Positions 1 to 10,725 of a stretch of 64,000 bases of DNA are shown in pieces. The notes beneath the pieces are model-generated. The model ran no database searches. It had not been told where the DNA came from and saw only the letters and a program-made list of their open reading frames with translations. The stretch covers positions 1,860,001-1,924,000 of the forward strand of contig NC_135777.1 in assembly GCF_028453695.1 (NCBI RefSeq). Direction: 5' to 3'. This stretch comes from Augochlora pura. Taxonomy: Eukaryota > Arthropoda > Insecta > Hymenoptera > Halictidae. Both the position numbers and the translations under genes were made by a program. Positions within the stretch are counted from its first letter, which is position 1. The number at the start of each line of letters is the position of its first letter.

Positions 1-299
1 GAACGCGGTCACGAATAATAAATGCCGTCGACAAGCGACCGCCACGATTTCTCTGCGCCGGCGACCGGAAACGGCCGGCTCGATCGTAAACACCCCCGAC
101 TGCATCGCCTCGTATCGTCAGCACGACCGATTTCCTGCGGCTCTTATTGCCGCGATACTGCGCCTTTAAGCGTTCGAACGGCGGGCTCGGGGTCCGTTCC
201 GACCCGGCACGGACAAATTGATATGCGGGTTTCGAGGCTGCGGTAGCGGCGATTTTCTCGTGTTTCGACAAGGTTTTGCTTCGACGTGTTTTGGGGGAA
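1..299. other. GC-rich non-coding stretch
   Basis: GC- and CpG-rich sequence at the window edge. An open frame at 22-246 (+) encodes an unrecognised, Arg/Ser-rich product with no domain or signal peptide. I see no splice or promoter signal supporting it and treat it as chance. Confidence 0.5.
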
Positions 300-625
300 T
301 ATTGTGGATAATGTGGGAAAAATATTGATGATTAAAGAGAGATAAATTATATAGTGAGAATATGTATTTTTGTTCAGTTTTATTTGGCAGATATATTCTT
401 TAGTAGTTTATTGGAAAGTTACTGTGTGTAGGAGAGAAACCATGGGAAATGTAGTAAAAATATTGTTTAATTAAAGAGAGATAAATTATATAGTGAGGAC
501 ATATATTTTTATTTCGTTTTATTTGGTAGTTATATTCTTGATGTGTTTAGGAGGGATACCATGAGAAATCTAATGAAAAATATTGCTGAACAAAGAGAGA
601 TGAATTATATAGAATCCAATACATG
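300..625. repeat. Degenerate tandem repeat, about 120-140 bp unit, three copies
   Basis: The block AAAGAGAGATAAATTATATA recurs at about 335 and 473, and with one change at 592. Each is preceded by AAAAATATTG-like sequence and followed by a T-rich tract and TTTATTTGG. Spacing is about 138 and 119 bp, so the units have diverged by indels. AT-rich; no coding potential. Confidence 0.8.
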
Positions 626-639
626 TGAATCTTTGTCTG

Positions 640-960
640 ATTAATGGATCGCCTGTTCTACTTAATCCGGTCCACGAGCGACGTACGACAGTCTGGCTGA
701 TATGTGACCGACTTACGCTGCCTCCACTAATGCACGGCTGATTTATCACACCGTGCCTGATATATTAGCCAACCGCGCTATTCCTTCTGATCCGTGATCG
801 ACTTATGACACTTCGAGGAAACAAATAAGAAGTAATCAGCAGATCATTCTGCCAGACAGCTTGCTGTCACGCAAACGATCTGCTTATCCCACACTGTACT
901 CGTATTCGTCCGCTGTGCATTAACACAACTTTGTTAACGCTTCTTTGTTAAAAATCATAC
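640..960. repeat. Degenerate short motif cluster (CTGA..GACYGACTTAYG)
   Basis: Variants of CTGATATGTGACCGACTTACG and GTTCTACTTAATCC recur irregularly about every 30-40 bp. Similar phrases (CTGACCTGAGACTGACCC, GTTCTACTTACGAG) appear near 29750-29840, suggesting one very old dispersed minisatellite. Unit boundaries cannot be fixed by eye. Confidence 0.4.
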
Positions 961-1204
961 ATTATTCGGTGAAATTTTGGAACAATATAAACAAATTTGT
1001 CTTTATAATAATTTTTAATTTTTCTTTGCGTTCTAAAGTTAAAAAGAAGAATTAAATTCACAAGAAAGTGGAAATGAAATACTTAAAACACAAATTATTC
1101 TCATTTTTATTAGGGGAAGTAAAAATTGTTTTCGAATCTTTGATTTTATAAATAATTAATGCTTCTTCAGCGAATGGTACTGTTCGTATTATATTACAGA
1201 ACAG

Positions 1205-1650
1205 AATGCGTTAGTATACGGTATTAATAAGATATACAGTATTAATACAGTATACAGTATTAATAAGATATACAGTATTAATACAGTATACAGTATTAAT
1301 TTAGTATATATACAATATTAATACAATATACAATGTTAATGTAGTATATGTACAATATTAATACAGTAGTATTATGAATTCCGAATTACTACATCATCAG
1401 TACAGTATACAGTATTAATTCAGTATTCTGAATAAAGGATTAATGCAGTAGTATTGTGAATTCAGGATTAACGCAGTATTAGTACAGTATACGGTATTAA
1501 TTCAGTATTATGAATAAAGTACTAATGTTATTAATGGTATCAAATGTTACGAATACAACATTAATACAGTATTAGCACAGTATACAACATTAATACGGTA
1601 GTATTATGAATACAGCATTGATATACAACATTGATACAGTATATATAAAA
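1205..1650. repeat. AT-rich tandem repeat based on TACAGTATTAATA
   Basis: Long run of variants of ATACAGTATTAATACAGTAT, many with alternating purine/pyrimidine steps. The units are 13-20 bp and imperfect, some interrupted by GTATTATGAATTC. It is a slippage-prone minisatellite with self-complementary segments that could form hairpins. Confidence 0.85.
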
Positions 1651-3919
1651 ATCAATTATTTTTCATAATATATTAACGACGAATTTTCTTCACTCGACTA
1701 TTAGCGATCATTTACGAAACGACGAATTTCCATCATGCGAACCACTACGTGTTAAGCAACGTCAGTCCACTTCATTCCAGTTCATTCTCTCTCGTTCCAC
1801 TTAATTCCGCTTCGTCCGCTTCGTCCGCTTCGAGTTCCTCTGATTAATACATTTCCCTCGGTCCCTTCAATGAGATCGTTTTTGCCGCGATAATGTAGTC
1901 ATTAATTTCTGCGCGACGCTTCGAGCGGCGCCATGTTTTCGGGAAGATAAAACCAACGGAGTCTCGAAGAAATTGCCGGGCGACCGCCCGTAGCGTCGAA
2001 ATCGGGCCGACAGGTTTATCGTCAGATTCGGCGATGGCGGATCTCGCAGAGACTCGAACTCGCGTGATGCCCGTAATTACGCGTTGATTAATTGACCGTT
2101 CCCGCGTGCACGCCGCGCCCGTCCGCCGCCGCCGCCTCCCCCATAGCCGGTGGCTGCCAACGCCTCTTTTTTACAGGGAATTTATTGTCCCGCGTACCGG
2201 TCGCCCGTTTAAATAAACCGTTCCCGTTAAAATGTTCTTTCGCATTAATAATACCGTATCTGATCGAAAGGGGTGGCCTCGGACGGCCCGCTTTTTCCAG
2301 ATACACACGCCGCGATAACAACCGGCGCGCCGGTTGTTCGCTGCCTCGGACCGGCACCACGACGGGGGTTGCTTTGTCACCGACGGCGAAAATAACTGGA
2401 AGCCACCAGTCGGCTTTCAATCAGCCAGAAGCGGTTCATCCGATCCCTACAATTGCTGCTCGCTCCAAGTTATTTACCCTTTTGTTCGTTTCGATATTAC
2501 GTAATCCTGTTGTCGCTCTATCGCGCCCCCGCGAGACGAATGCTGCTGCTCGGTCGTTTCGACCACGCCACGTGAGCGAATCTTTTCAGCAGATCGTTTA
2601 GGGTAGCGCGGAACGCTATATCAAGGTACCGACCAATTGCTGTGCTTTTTCGCATAATTACGTAGCGAACGCGTTCGAGCGATTCTAGTGTCGATCGACG
2701 CTAGTTTCACCGCCATTGATTTTATGTTCACCTGGCAATCGTACCGAGTCGCTATCATTGGCAAGTGAATACAAAGTCGACGTCGGGGAAGCTAGCGTCG
2801 ATTTAAACATTGTCGGTCACTATTCATCATGCCGGTTAATTAATATTGTCGGGGCTAATGGTGTCTGTCAAGGCATTGTTCGTCTGCGTAATTACGTTCG
2901 AGCAATGCACACAATTCTCTCGAGTAATAGGTATAATAATAATAATTGAAGTGATACTATTACAATTTGTATATATATCAGAAGTTTAATTTAACAAATA
3001 ACAAGTAAACTAGTTAAATGTATATAACTAATTACTGTAATGTAACTCAGTTAAGGTGAGAAGTTGCATGTTCTGACAGACTCCTGTGGAGGTACCATTT
3101 TAAAGACTATTAATCGAATTAAAAAAGTATTAAATTTCTTCAATTTCTCATTTCATTAATTTATGAATTTAAAAGTTATCATCACGTTGAATCGACCAGC
3201 GATATCAACGCAGCTTCTTAAACCAAATCGCACAGAAATCACAGTGTCCAAGAACGTCTCATTAACTTTCCTATCATTCTCACACCGTGACCAAATCGCC
3301 GTCGCAGTTAAACAAACAAAGCGTCGTTAAACAAGTAAATCGTCGTTCGCAAACACCGTCGAAACAGCAGAAACGTCAACGAAGAGCGACACGGCGTCAG
3401 GAAAATACAGAGCGCAGCTCGGTCGATTTCAAATTTATACGAAATTATCGTTTCATCAAGGTAGCGCTCACTTGTTGCCGCGGCTGATATATTATGCAGC
3501 GAATTCGTTGGCCGTTCCGTTCGACGAATTACACCGGTCGCGGGTACTCGCAATTTTGCGTTCCACGGGATTCGTCCGGGGCTCTCGGCTGTTGGCCCGG
3601 CACACCGCCGACAAGATACACTCGGAGATGCCGTAATTTGACAAATTCCGCGGCGAATTTCACGGAGGAGACGTCTCCCGCGGCCGGCGCTGCCGCTGGC
3701 GGCGAGTTTAAAATTCGTGAAATCGTTTGCGTAGCTCCGTGTTTCCGGTAGGGGACGGGCACATGAATTCTTGAACGAATCGCTGCTCGTTTCGGGAGCC
3801 GGTCGGCTTCGCGACGGCTCCGCGACGGCTCGCGTCGCGACGCCGAGGCGACGTCCGCCGAGGTGGCACGAAAAATTTACGCCGTTGACGTCGTTGAACG
3901 ACCGTCGCAGCTGCCTTGG
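1651..3919. other. Mixed-composition stretch, no gene seen
   Basis: A GC-rich middle (about 1900-2600 and 3480-3900) is flanked by AT-rich DNA. The open frames at 2092-2601 (+) and 2088-2420 (-) overlap on opposite strands and match no family I know. AT-rich sequence at 2950-3180 has no clear repeat. I see no splice-site pair, promoter or RNA gene. Confidence 0.5.
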
Positions 3920-4010
3920 TATTAGGGTGTCCTATAAGTTTCTTCCATTTTTTTATGCGAAATCAATCGACGATATTTGTTCCCTAAGATTGATTTATTT
4001 TGTTATAAAT

Positions 4011-4634
4011 AACAAAATAGAATTAAATAGAGTGGAATAGAGTAGAGTATAATCTAGAATAGGCTATAACAGAGGGTAATTGAACAGTAGAATATAGCAG
4101 AATAAAGTGGAATAGTGCGGATTAATATCGAATAGAGAAGAATAAAGTGCAATAGAGTAGAAGAGTATATAATAGAGTGGAATATAGTGGGATACAGTGA
4201 AATACAGTTGTAAAAGAATGGAATATAAAGGAATAGAATTAAATAGAGAGGAATAGAGTAGAATATAATGTAGAATAGGCTATAACAGAGGGTAATTGAA
4301 CAGTAGAATATAGCAGAATAAAGTGGAATAGTGCGGACTAATATAGAATAGAGAAGAATAAAGTGCAATAGAGTAGAAGGGGGGGGTCTAATAGAGTGGA
4401 ATATAGTGAAATAGAATTGAATAATGTGGGATACAGTGGAAAGAGTTGAAAAAGAGTGGAATAGAATGGAATAGAATTCAATAGAGTGGAATAGAGTGGA
4501 ATAGAGTGGAATAGAGTAGAATAGAATATAGAATAGGCTATAATAAAGTGGAATAGAGTTGAATAAAGTGGAACAGAGTAAAATAGAGTGTAACAGAGTT
4601 GAAGTATAATAGAGTGCAATATAGTAGAACAGAG
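4011..4634. repeat. Decameric minisatellite array A (ATAGAGTGGA)n with higher-order repeat
   Basis: The basic unit is 10 bp, ATAGAGTGGA, with point variants. Over it lies a longer repeat: the landmark TAGAATAGGCTATAACAGAG and its flanks recur at about 4054 and 4271 (217 bp apart) and, altered, at 4531. Translated frames across it are Leu/Phe/Tyr/Ser strings and have no meaning. Related arrays sit near 6.6, 11.2, 37.1 and 58.9 kb. Confidence 0.9.
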
Positions 4635-4724
4635 TAAAATGTCGCGGTTCATAAGGTCGGTCTCCGTGAATTAGTTTGGAACGCAAACTTCATAGTGATC
4701 GACATAGCCCATCTTGATTAAATG
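4635..4724 (-). pseudogene. Mariner transposase internal fragment
   Basis: The minus-strand translation gives 30 codons containing LIKMGYVDHYEVCVP, an in-frame stop, then FTETDLMNRDIL. This is the signature of the mariner segment that usually reads like LGYVxxxxVWVPHELTEKNLxxR, between the helix-turn-helix region and the first catalytic Asp. The Trp and His-Glu of the usual VWVPHEL motif are changed to Cys and Asn-stop. The reading frame runs straight into the minisatellite, so the catalytic core is missing. It cannot encode an active enzyme. Confidence 0.75.
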
Positions 4725-4866
4725 ATTACGTACTGTTGTCCTGAAAATTATATTGACGCTCACTATCTCGTGTACACTGTATCGCGTAATAATACGCGAT
4801 AATAATCGGGCATACTCTCGAGGCCGTACATAGCGCGGCGCGGAAAGAACTTATGGGACACGCTAA

Positions 4867-5728
4867 TAGTTACCTCTGGATCGGGTTTTTCATTAGGACC
4901 CGGCTCGGAGTTCATTCGGAACGGGGGACCAATTTGCCCGGCCGGATAAATCATTCACGAAGCAAATTAGATGGTTCGCCGAACGGATCCCCGCCTGTTT
5001 AGGGAACCTAATCACGTTCGCGTACGCGGAGCGGCGCGGAGACGAGCCGGATTGGCTCGTCGAAAGTTCGCCGACCCTGTTCGTTTTATTCCCCGCCGGG
5101 ATTACATTACTTTTTAATGTCCTGTAATCTAATCCGACTCGGCGGATCCCGTCCGGCGGCGTTCCCGGCCGCGGACTTCGTTCCGCGTTTTTTTCCTGGC
5201 GTCGTCAACCCTGAAAAAAAACCCGGCGTGGTTTGATGAACTGATTAAAATTTAACAAAGCCGAAGCTCGCTGCCGCGAATAATTGTTTTCCCCTCCGCC
5301 CTTTCTCGCTCCGCGCCGATTTTTTTTTGTTACCCGGCATCCGCGCGTTCTACGAATGTCCATCCGGGGACCCGGGGAAATGCATATTGAACGATCCATC
5401 AACTAGTAATGACACGGTGCATCAGTTTTTCCGGCGATTTCCAATATATCGTAATTGCCGTTGAATAAATCCACCGAAAAGTTCCATTAAAGGTCCGCCG
5501 CGTTACGCGATTCGCGGGGGTACGCGCGGCCGCGTAATTTATCTGTCATTTAAATAACGCGCCGCGCGAATTAAATATTCATTAATCCTCAAACAATGTC
5601 ATCGCGCCGAATCCGGACTCGCCCGCGGACGTTCCCGTCGGTTAACGGGGAATTGTCGCGCGCGTGTGCTCGGCCCGCCCGAAATTAAACCGCCACAAAC
5701 GGCCACTAATCATCCTGGAAGTTCCGCG

Positions 5729-5729
<1 letters not shown>
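4867..5729. other. GC-rich stretch, no gene seen
   Basis: High CpG content with short AT islands. The reverse strand carries a T8-CAG tract near 5211-5220 that resembles a 3' splice site, but no matching donor or open exon follows. No repeat or protein similarity was seen. Confidence 0.5.

Positions 5730-5771
<42 letters not shown>
5730..5771. repeat. (CT)n microsatellite
   Basis: About 21 uninterrupted CT dinucleotides. The Ser/Leu frames across it are low complexity. Confidence 0.97.
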
Positions 5772-5774
<3 letters not shown>

Positions 5775-6099
5775 CGCGGCGCGAAATTCGTCTGCCGTCG
5801 ATATTTCTTGCTGGAAACTTTCCGCCGATCATCTCCGAGCCTGCTGAAACAACTTCGTGCATCCCGCGGACGGTAATTTATCTCGGCATCGATCGATCAT
5901 CTGGATCCGGTTCGGAGATCCTCTCGAAAGGCTTGTCCGAGGGCGTCGCCGGTTATCAAGGTCAGAGAGCGCCCCGCGTGTTCCCTGCGACCTCGGATAA
6001 ATAACCGAAAGGGGGTGACTTGAAGGGTTCGACAGGGATCGCGGAAGTTACTCGAAGTGACAGGGATTTATTGGGAAAGTTGCGAGTGTGTGTGGGGGA

Positions 6100-6130
6100 G
6101 GTCGGGGGAGGAGGAGGAGGAGGAGGAGGA
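6100..6130. repeat. (GGA)n microsatellite
   Basis: Run of about ten GGA triplets inside purine-rich, GC-rich DNA (about 6080-6240). The plus strand is G-rich enough for quadruplex folding. Overlapping open frames read poly-Gly, poly-Glu or poly-Arg and are not credible genes. Confidence 0.9.
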
Positions 6131-6633
6131 CGGCGGAGGCAGCAGGTGGAGCGGTGCCGCCGAGATCGTTCGGCGGCTGCCGTTATCAGCCGAACCAGAG
6201 GGTGAGAATCCTCTCGGAGGGGAGGGAGGGCTTCTCACGAGGAGCTGCCGCGATCATCCCGCCGCCGGAGAATTTCCAATCTGCAATTTGGAGTTTCACC
6301 ACCCCAGCCGGTCTCTCCCCCGGGGAGGCCTGCGGAGAATAATGGGGATGTCGGCGTGCATATTGTCGATTTCGCAACTTTCCGACTGTCCCCCGGCCTG
6401 CGCCTTCCGTGTCTAAGGATATTACCCGGCGTCTTTAGCTGACTGCGGACGATATCACTGACCTTTACCACTTTGGCGTTCGACGCTCCGCCGTTGCAAC
6501 GCACGCCAACGAGACCGAGAAAGACAAAGGTAGAGGGAGAGGGGCAGAAACGGGAAAAGAGAAAAAGAAAAAATAAAGAAATAGGGACAGAAAGATATCC
6601 ATATATATATTAAATAGTTAATATATATATTAA

Positions 6634-6945
6634 ATGTTCCACTTTATTCCATTCCATTCCGCTCTGTTTTGCTCTATTCTACTCTGTTTTACACTTTATT
6701 CCACTCTATTCCACTCTGTTTTGCTCTATTCTACTCTGTTTTACACTCTATTCCACTCTATTCACCTCTATTCCATTCTATTTCACTCTATTATACTCGC
6801 TTCTACTCTATTGCACTATATTCTTCTCTATGCTATATTAGTTCGCACTATTCTACTTTATTCTGCTATAATCTACTGTCTAATTACCCTCTGTTATAGC
6901 CTATTCTAGATTGTACTCTACTCTTTTCCACTCTATTTAATAGTA
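6634..6945. repeat. Decameric minisatellite array D (TTCCACTCTA)n
   Basis: Same family as array A but inverted. Its right end (about 6880-6940), reverse-complemented, matches the left end of array A around 4022-4095, including the landmark TAGAATAGGCTATAACAGAG. I find no mariner terminus at either side; the left flank is TATATATTAAATAGTT sequence. Confidence 0.88.
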
Positions 6946-6969
6946 TATGTATAGGGAGAGTGAAAGACA

Positions 6970-7215
6970 GAGAGAGAGAGAGAAAGACTCCGATCGACGT
7001 TATTGACTCGCGCTATTTAAGATGTATACCCAAGCGCGGCATTTGTTGACCTATGCCGCTTAAATTACATATTGTATGTTGCAACACGCTATGCCGGCAT
7101 TCGAGGCCAGACTCCCCGAGCACCGCTATCGATCTATACCACTCGGCAGGATTGAAATTTCATCGGAGTTCGACGACGAATCTCTGTGTCAGTGTTATTG
7201 ACTCGCGCTACTTGA
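6970..7215. repeat. Degenerate dispersed repeat with TATTGACTCGCGCTAYTT motif
   Basis: After a short (AG)n run at 6970-6986, TTATTGACTCGCGCTATTT at about 6999 recurs as TTATTGACTCGCGCTACTT at about 7192, with weaker versions at 7043 (TTGTTGACCTATGCCGCTT) and 7132. The same phrase appears near 18589, 18904, 20805 and 28235. This suggests an old repeat family with a unit of about 150-200 bp. Confidence 0.5.
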
Positions 7216-7672
7216 ATATAACATGAAACGTTCTTCTGGTGTCCTCGGTGGAGGAGACGGTAAGGAAACACCGCTCAATTGCGACAACAGCGGCACAAAC
7301 AATACAATAAGAGATAGATGGAGCGGACAAAAGCGAATGCAGAAATTCAAACTGTATTTTTGGACGTTTTCCTTTGGAAAATCGCTCGAACAAGTACCAT
7401 TATGCAATGGTCGATTGTAACAAAAATGTTTATTCGAGCGTGGGCGATTTTAAGCAAAAACTCAACGTTTCTTATTGTTTATTTCAATTTGTTTGTAATC
7501 CCAAATCGTTGTTAATCCCTTGCAACGAGTCATAGTCAAAGATTTTATATATAATCTGTCAGATACAAATATTGTTTCTTCTGAATCAAAATAAAATTTA
7601 ATAAAATTTGTTAGAATCAAAATAATTGCGAAAGAAATTGTTGTGGAACGAGTTAATCTTGGTTAATATTAA

Positions 7673-7891
7673 CCCTCTGCGCTCGAAGCTATATTAGTTA
7701 TAAATCCAACATAATTTCTCTGACTTAACTATTTCCATTTTATACGTATTAGTTCAGTATACATATATAAAATCAAATTTTGCAACTCTTAATAGGCTTT
7801 TAGATATAAACACGACAATATAAAAATTATTTTATAGCATAAAATAACAACCTTTATTGGTGTCTCAGAGTGACCACACGAGTGCAAAGGG
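7673..7891 (+). mobile_element. TTAA-flanked MITE, family 1
   Basis: The left end CCCTCTGCGCTCGAAGC is preceded by TTAA (7669-7672). The right end GAGTGCAAAGGG is followed by TTAT, one change from TTAA. Terminal CCC and a TTAA target site are hallmarks of piggyBac-superfamily elements, here as an AT-rich 219-bp element with no coding capacity. The right half aligns with the copy at 44997-45207 in the same orientation. Superfamily assignment is inferred from the ends only. Confidence 0.75.
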
Positions 7892-7985
7892 TTATCGATA
7901 TCCCCACGTCACAAATATCATCTGCTACTACTCAAATCTCTAATTCCCCCAACTAAACAATTGTTAACATTATGCGAAACCAGAC

Positions 7986-8061
7986 TACTAATAATTACCT
8001 TCCCTCTTTTTGTTGCAGGTGAGTGTCGAAGACTTTTATCCTTCCGGTAGTACAGTAAGGT
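7986..8061 (+). promoter_or_regulatory. Candidate recursive (zero-length) splice site and 41-nt RS-type exon
   Basis: TACTAAT (7986-7992) lies 26-27 nt upstream of the intron end and fits an insect branch point. A pyrimidine tract CCTTCCCTCTTTTTG leads to TTGCAG ending at 8018. GTGAGT, a strong 5' splice site, follows immediately at 8019. A second donor, AAG|GTAAGC, lies at 8059/8060, defining a 41-nt segment (8019-8059). That segment is open in one frame (VSVEDFYPSGSTV) but 41 is not a multiple of 3, so inclusion would shift the frame. Adjoining acceptor and donor is the known layout of recursive splice sites in long insect introns. Alternatives are an ordinary micro-exon or a 5'UTR exon. 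Confidence 0.5.
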
Positions 8062-8268
8062 AAGCGTAGAGGAATTCTCCACCGCGAGTTATTCGTTGTT
8101 CAGGATCCGTATTCCACTCGCGAATCGTCGGCCGTCAATTCCGATCGGAAAATATTGTCGATTTCTTCCGGCGTCATTTTCCGCGACGCAGCCGTGCCGA
8201 GCAAAACAAAGAGCAAGACCTCGGTTTCTTGAATCGCTATTTTCTGCAGTTCAAACTGGAGGTGACGG

Positions 8269-8525
8269 CATGGAGAGAGAGCGAGATCGAGGGCGAGAGA
8301 GACAGAGAGACAGAGAGAGAAAGAGAGAGACAGAGAAGAGAGAAGAAGAGAGGGAGAGAGAGAGACAGAGAGAGACAGAGAGGCAAAAGGACAGAGAAGT
8401 AGAGAAGAGAAACAGAACGAGAGAAGAGAGAAAGGTAGAGAAGAGAGAGAGAGAGGTAGAGAAAACAGAGAAGACGACAGGAGAGGAAAGACGAGAGAGA
8501 AAGGGAGACGGCGTAGGAGAGCACG
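8269..8525. repeat. GA-rich polypurine tract
   Basis: About 250 bp that is almost pure purine on the plus strand, built from GAGA, GACAGAGA and GAAGAGA units. The Arg/Glu open frame on one strand (from 8096) and the Ser/Leu frames on the other are artefacts of it. GAGA-type tracts can bind GAGA factor and form triplexes, but I see no promoter next to it. Confidence 0.9.
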
Positions 8526-9104
8526 ACAGAAGGCCGGAGTCGCGGCTCAAAGGGGACTGAAAAACCACGATAGAAATTCTCTCGTAATTCCGTTTGCTTT
8601 GATCTTGAATCCCATCACGCGGTATTTTCTGTTTTATGCATTTTCAGACTGCAGCACGCAAACTAAATAAAAATACCGGCAAAACAACCGTTCCGCCCGA
8701 CTGAGCCTCGTTCTTTGACAGCGACGTCGCCGAGGGAATATCGTTTCAGCGGAATCGTTCCCGCGTTCATTGTCGGCGAGCGTGTAATGAAAAAAACGCC
8801 AGCCGAGGAGCCTTCGACGCCGATCTCGAGCGTCTCTAGTCGTTGACCCCGATCAATCAAACGCTCCACGAACACTTAAAGATTTTTTACAAAGAATTCG
8901 ACCGCCATCGCGCAGCTTAATTTCCGCGCGCATTTTCCAATAATTCGAATATTTGCGAGACTATTTAAGCAGTCATCCCCACCACAGACAACGTGTTTCG
9001 GGCACATTGGAAGGGATGACTAGGTTTTCCTCGACTTCGGAAAAGGGAGGGGCGCTTAAGGCCCAAAAGAGGGGTTGAGGCAGAAGTCGCGAAAATCAGA
9101 ACAG

Positions 9105-9315
9105 ATTAGCACATCGGACAGAATAGATTCAGACACAGAACAGTACAGAACTTCAGGAGAGTAGATTAGAACTTCAGACAGAATAGAGCAAACGCTCAAA
9201 CAGTGTAGATACAGATAGACAGTAGAACAGTACAGAACTTCAGATAGTATAGATCAGAACAGACAGTAGATAGAATAGTACAGAGAGTCAAACAGTACAG
9301 TGCAGAAGATATAAA
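9105..9315. repeat. Degenerate minisatellite (CAGAACAGTACAGAACTTCAGA)
   Basis: Variants of ACAGAACTTCAGA, CAGTACAGAAC and AGACAGAATAGA recur over about 200 bp with no fixed period. GAACAGTACAGAACTTCAG is found twice, about 75-90 bp apart. An unrecognised 146-codon frame on the minus strand (9196-9636) reads through it. Confidence 0.65.
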
Positions 9316-9506
9316 GATGGTTCGAATGGTTTCAAACTTACTATAACTGGCTATAACTTGATATATCTGCCTATAATTGGCTACAGTTTTGTTATATTTC
9401 AGTGTATCATTAAATGCTCTTGCGGCAGCCATATTTACCGAGACATGTGCTCGAAGAAAGCGTAGACAAAGGATTATATTCGGCGGAATTTCAAAACAGT
9501 CCTTGA

Positions 9507-9655
9507 CCCCTTGCGCTGGAAGAGAAAATGAATAAATAATTGAACTGGCTATGAATACGTCTCGTTCCAATGTATATTCAGCGATATTAATTATTAATGC
9601 AGTACCATTAACATTCAGATGTCTTTTAAAGCGCAATGACCTATCTAAAATAGGG
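9507..9655. mobile_element. Weak candidate TTAA-type element
   Basis: TTGA|CCCCTTGCGCTGGAAG on the left and GGG|TTAA on the right resemble the ends of the family 1 elements. The right end needs a shift of about 12 bp to align its GCGCAATGACC with the left. No internal similarity to the better copies was found; it could be chance. Confidence 0.25.
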
Positions 9656-9659
9656 TTAA

Positions 9660-10489
9660 ACGATTTAAATTATTTTTAAATAACGGAGGGGACCAAATGT
9701 TCGACGTGCATATAAGTTGTTAAAATCTAGGCGTTTTTAAATTTTCGACAGAGGCTGAAATGAAAAAGTTTTCAATCAGTTCGTTGATTTAAAATGGAAA
9801 TCAAGTAATTCAGTCCAGTTTGACAAATATTATTGCGTTTTAAAAAGTATGCTAATATTAACAACAGGACTACCGAGCTGTAATCAAAAGTGATGTATAT
9901 TTAAAATAATTAAGGGAGTTTTAGAGAAAATAATTTCCCATCGTCGCTGTCGTTTGCCGCGCAGTAAACAACTTCAGCGTCTTCTTTCGTAGATTAACAT
10001 AAAATATCCTCGACGCTCTCGTAATCACTTATAAACAATCGTCTCCGGAGGATCAGACACGGACGCCTATCGATCTTCCAGCGCGAGTGGTTAATTATCG
10101 GGCGCCTCGATAGGATCGTTGGCGAAACAACGACTCGTTCGAGGTCGTCTCCGTCGAGGGGTTGTGACGGCGCCGCCGTTTGAAATTTAAATAAACTATA
10201 AGGGCCCGGGGGAGGGGGATGGCAGAGGGCAAAGACGAAGGAGCGGCGAGGGAGCGAAGTGTGCATCGGGTCCCGGGATGCCCCGGGCGTCTTTGACAAA
10301 TACTTGCCAGGTCGTCGTCGCGTCTCTCCTGACATTTACTCGGGTCACCCCGGGCCAAATGCAATTTATTTTCGCCCGGGGGCTGGTGAAAAAGGCGGAG
10401 AGGTCGACCGCCGACCCCCCTGCGTCTTGCAAATTACTTGCTAAGTTGACCTGGAGATCGCGGTCGCCGCGGGACGCGGTACTCGATTT
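9660..10489. other. AT-rich then GC-rich stretch, no gene seen
   Basis: AT-rich to about 9950, then GC-rich. Frames at 9994-10335, 10095-10364 and 10196-10432 (-), and 10259-10444 and 10278-10493 (+), all overlap each other on both strands, as random GC-rich DNA does. No splice sites support any of them. Confidence 0.5.
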
Positions 10490-10493
10490 TTAA

Positions 10494-10721
10494 CCCTTTC
10501 GGTACGAGCGCTCTGTTCGCCGTGACACTCCCCGCTCTCCTTCCTACGAAGATTTTCCGGAGCGTTAAATGAAAACTGTGCTCGACGAAACAATATTTTT
10601 AACAAAAAGCGTTGCTCGTAGCTTCAATATTAACAGATATTTAAGTAAACTTTTATTAATTACATTAATTAGAGTCATCGCATGGATATGCCGGATGCGT
10701 CCGGCGCTCGTACCGAAAATA
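10494..10721 (-). mobile_element. TTAA-flanked MITE, family 2
   Basis: The left end CCCTTTCGGTACGAGCGC follows TTAA (10490-10493). The right end, reverse-complemented, reads TTTTCGGTACGAGCGCCGG and is followed by TTAA (10722-10725). About 150 bp next to the right end, read on the minus strand, aligns with 55920-56085 on the plus strand, including AAGCTACGAGCA and GAGCACAGTTTTCATTTAACGC. Two independent copies with a shared body make it a real family. Confidence 0.75.
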
Positions 10722-10725
10722 TTAA

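Larger units (their letters stand above)
3922..4866 (-). mobile_element. Complete mariner-type derivative with internal minisatellite
   Basis: The left end begins TTAGGGTGTCCTATAAG and the right end, reverse-complemented, begins TTAGCGTGTCCCATAAG; about 21 of the first 25 bases agree. A TA dinucleotide flanks each end (3920-3921 and 4867-4868), as expected for mariner/Tc1 target duplication. The 945-bp element reads on the minus strand: 5' terminal repeat and leader (about 4866-4725), a 30-codon transposase remnant (4724-4635), a decameric minisatellite (4634-4011), then a 3' tail and terminal repeat. Most of the transposase is absent, so the copy is non-autonomous. The clean termini and duplications indicate that the whole structure, array included, may have inserted as a unit. 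Confidence 0.82.

Noticed and set aside
4054..4686. A 210-codon minus-strand frame rich in Leu, Phe, Tyr and Ser, resembling a membrane protein
   Set aside because: It is the translation of the decameric minisatellite; the apparent hydrophobic segments come from the CTCTATTCCA repeat.
8096..8560. 154-codon Arg/Glu-rich frame
   Set aside because: Lies almost wholly in a GAGA purine tract; the antisense frames are equally open.
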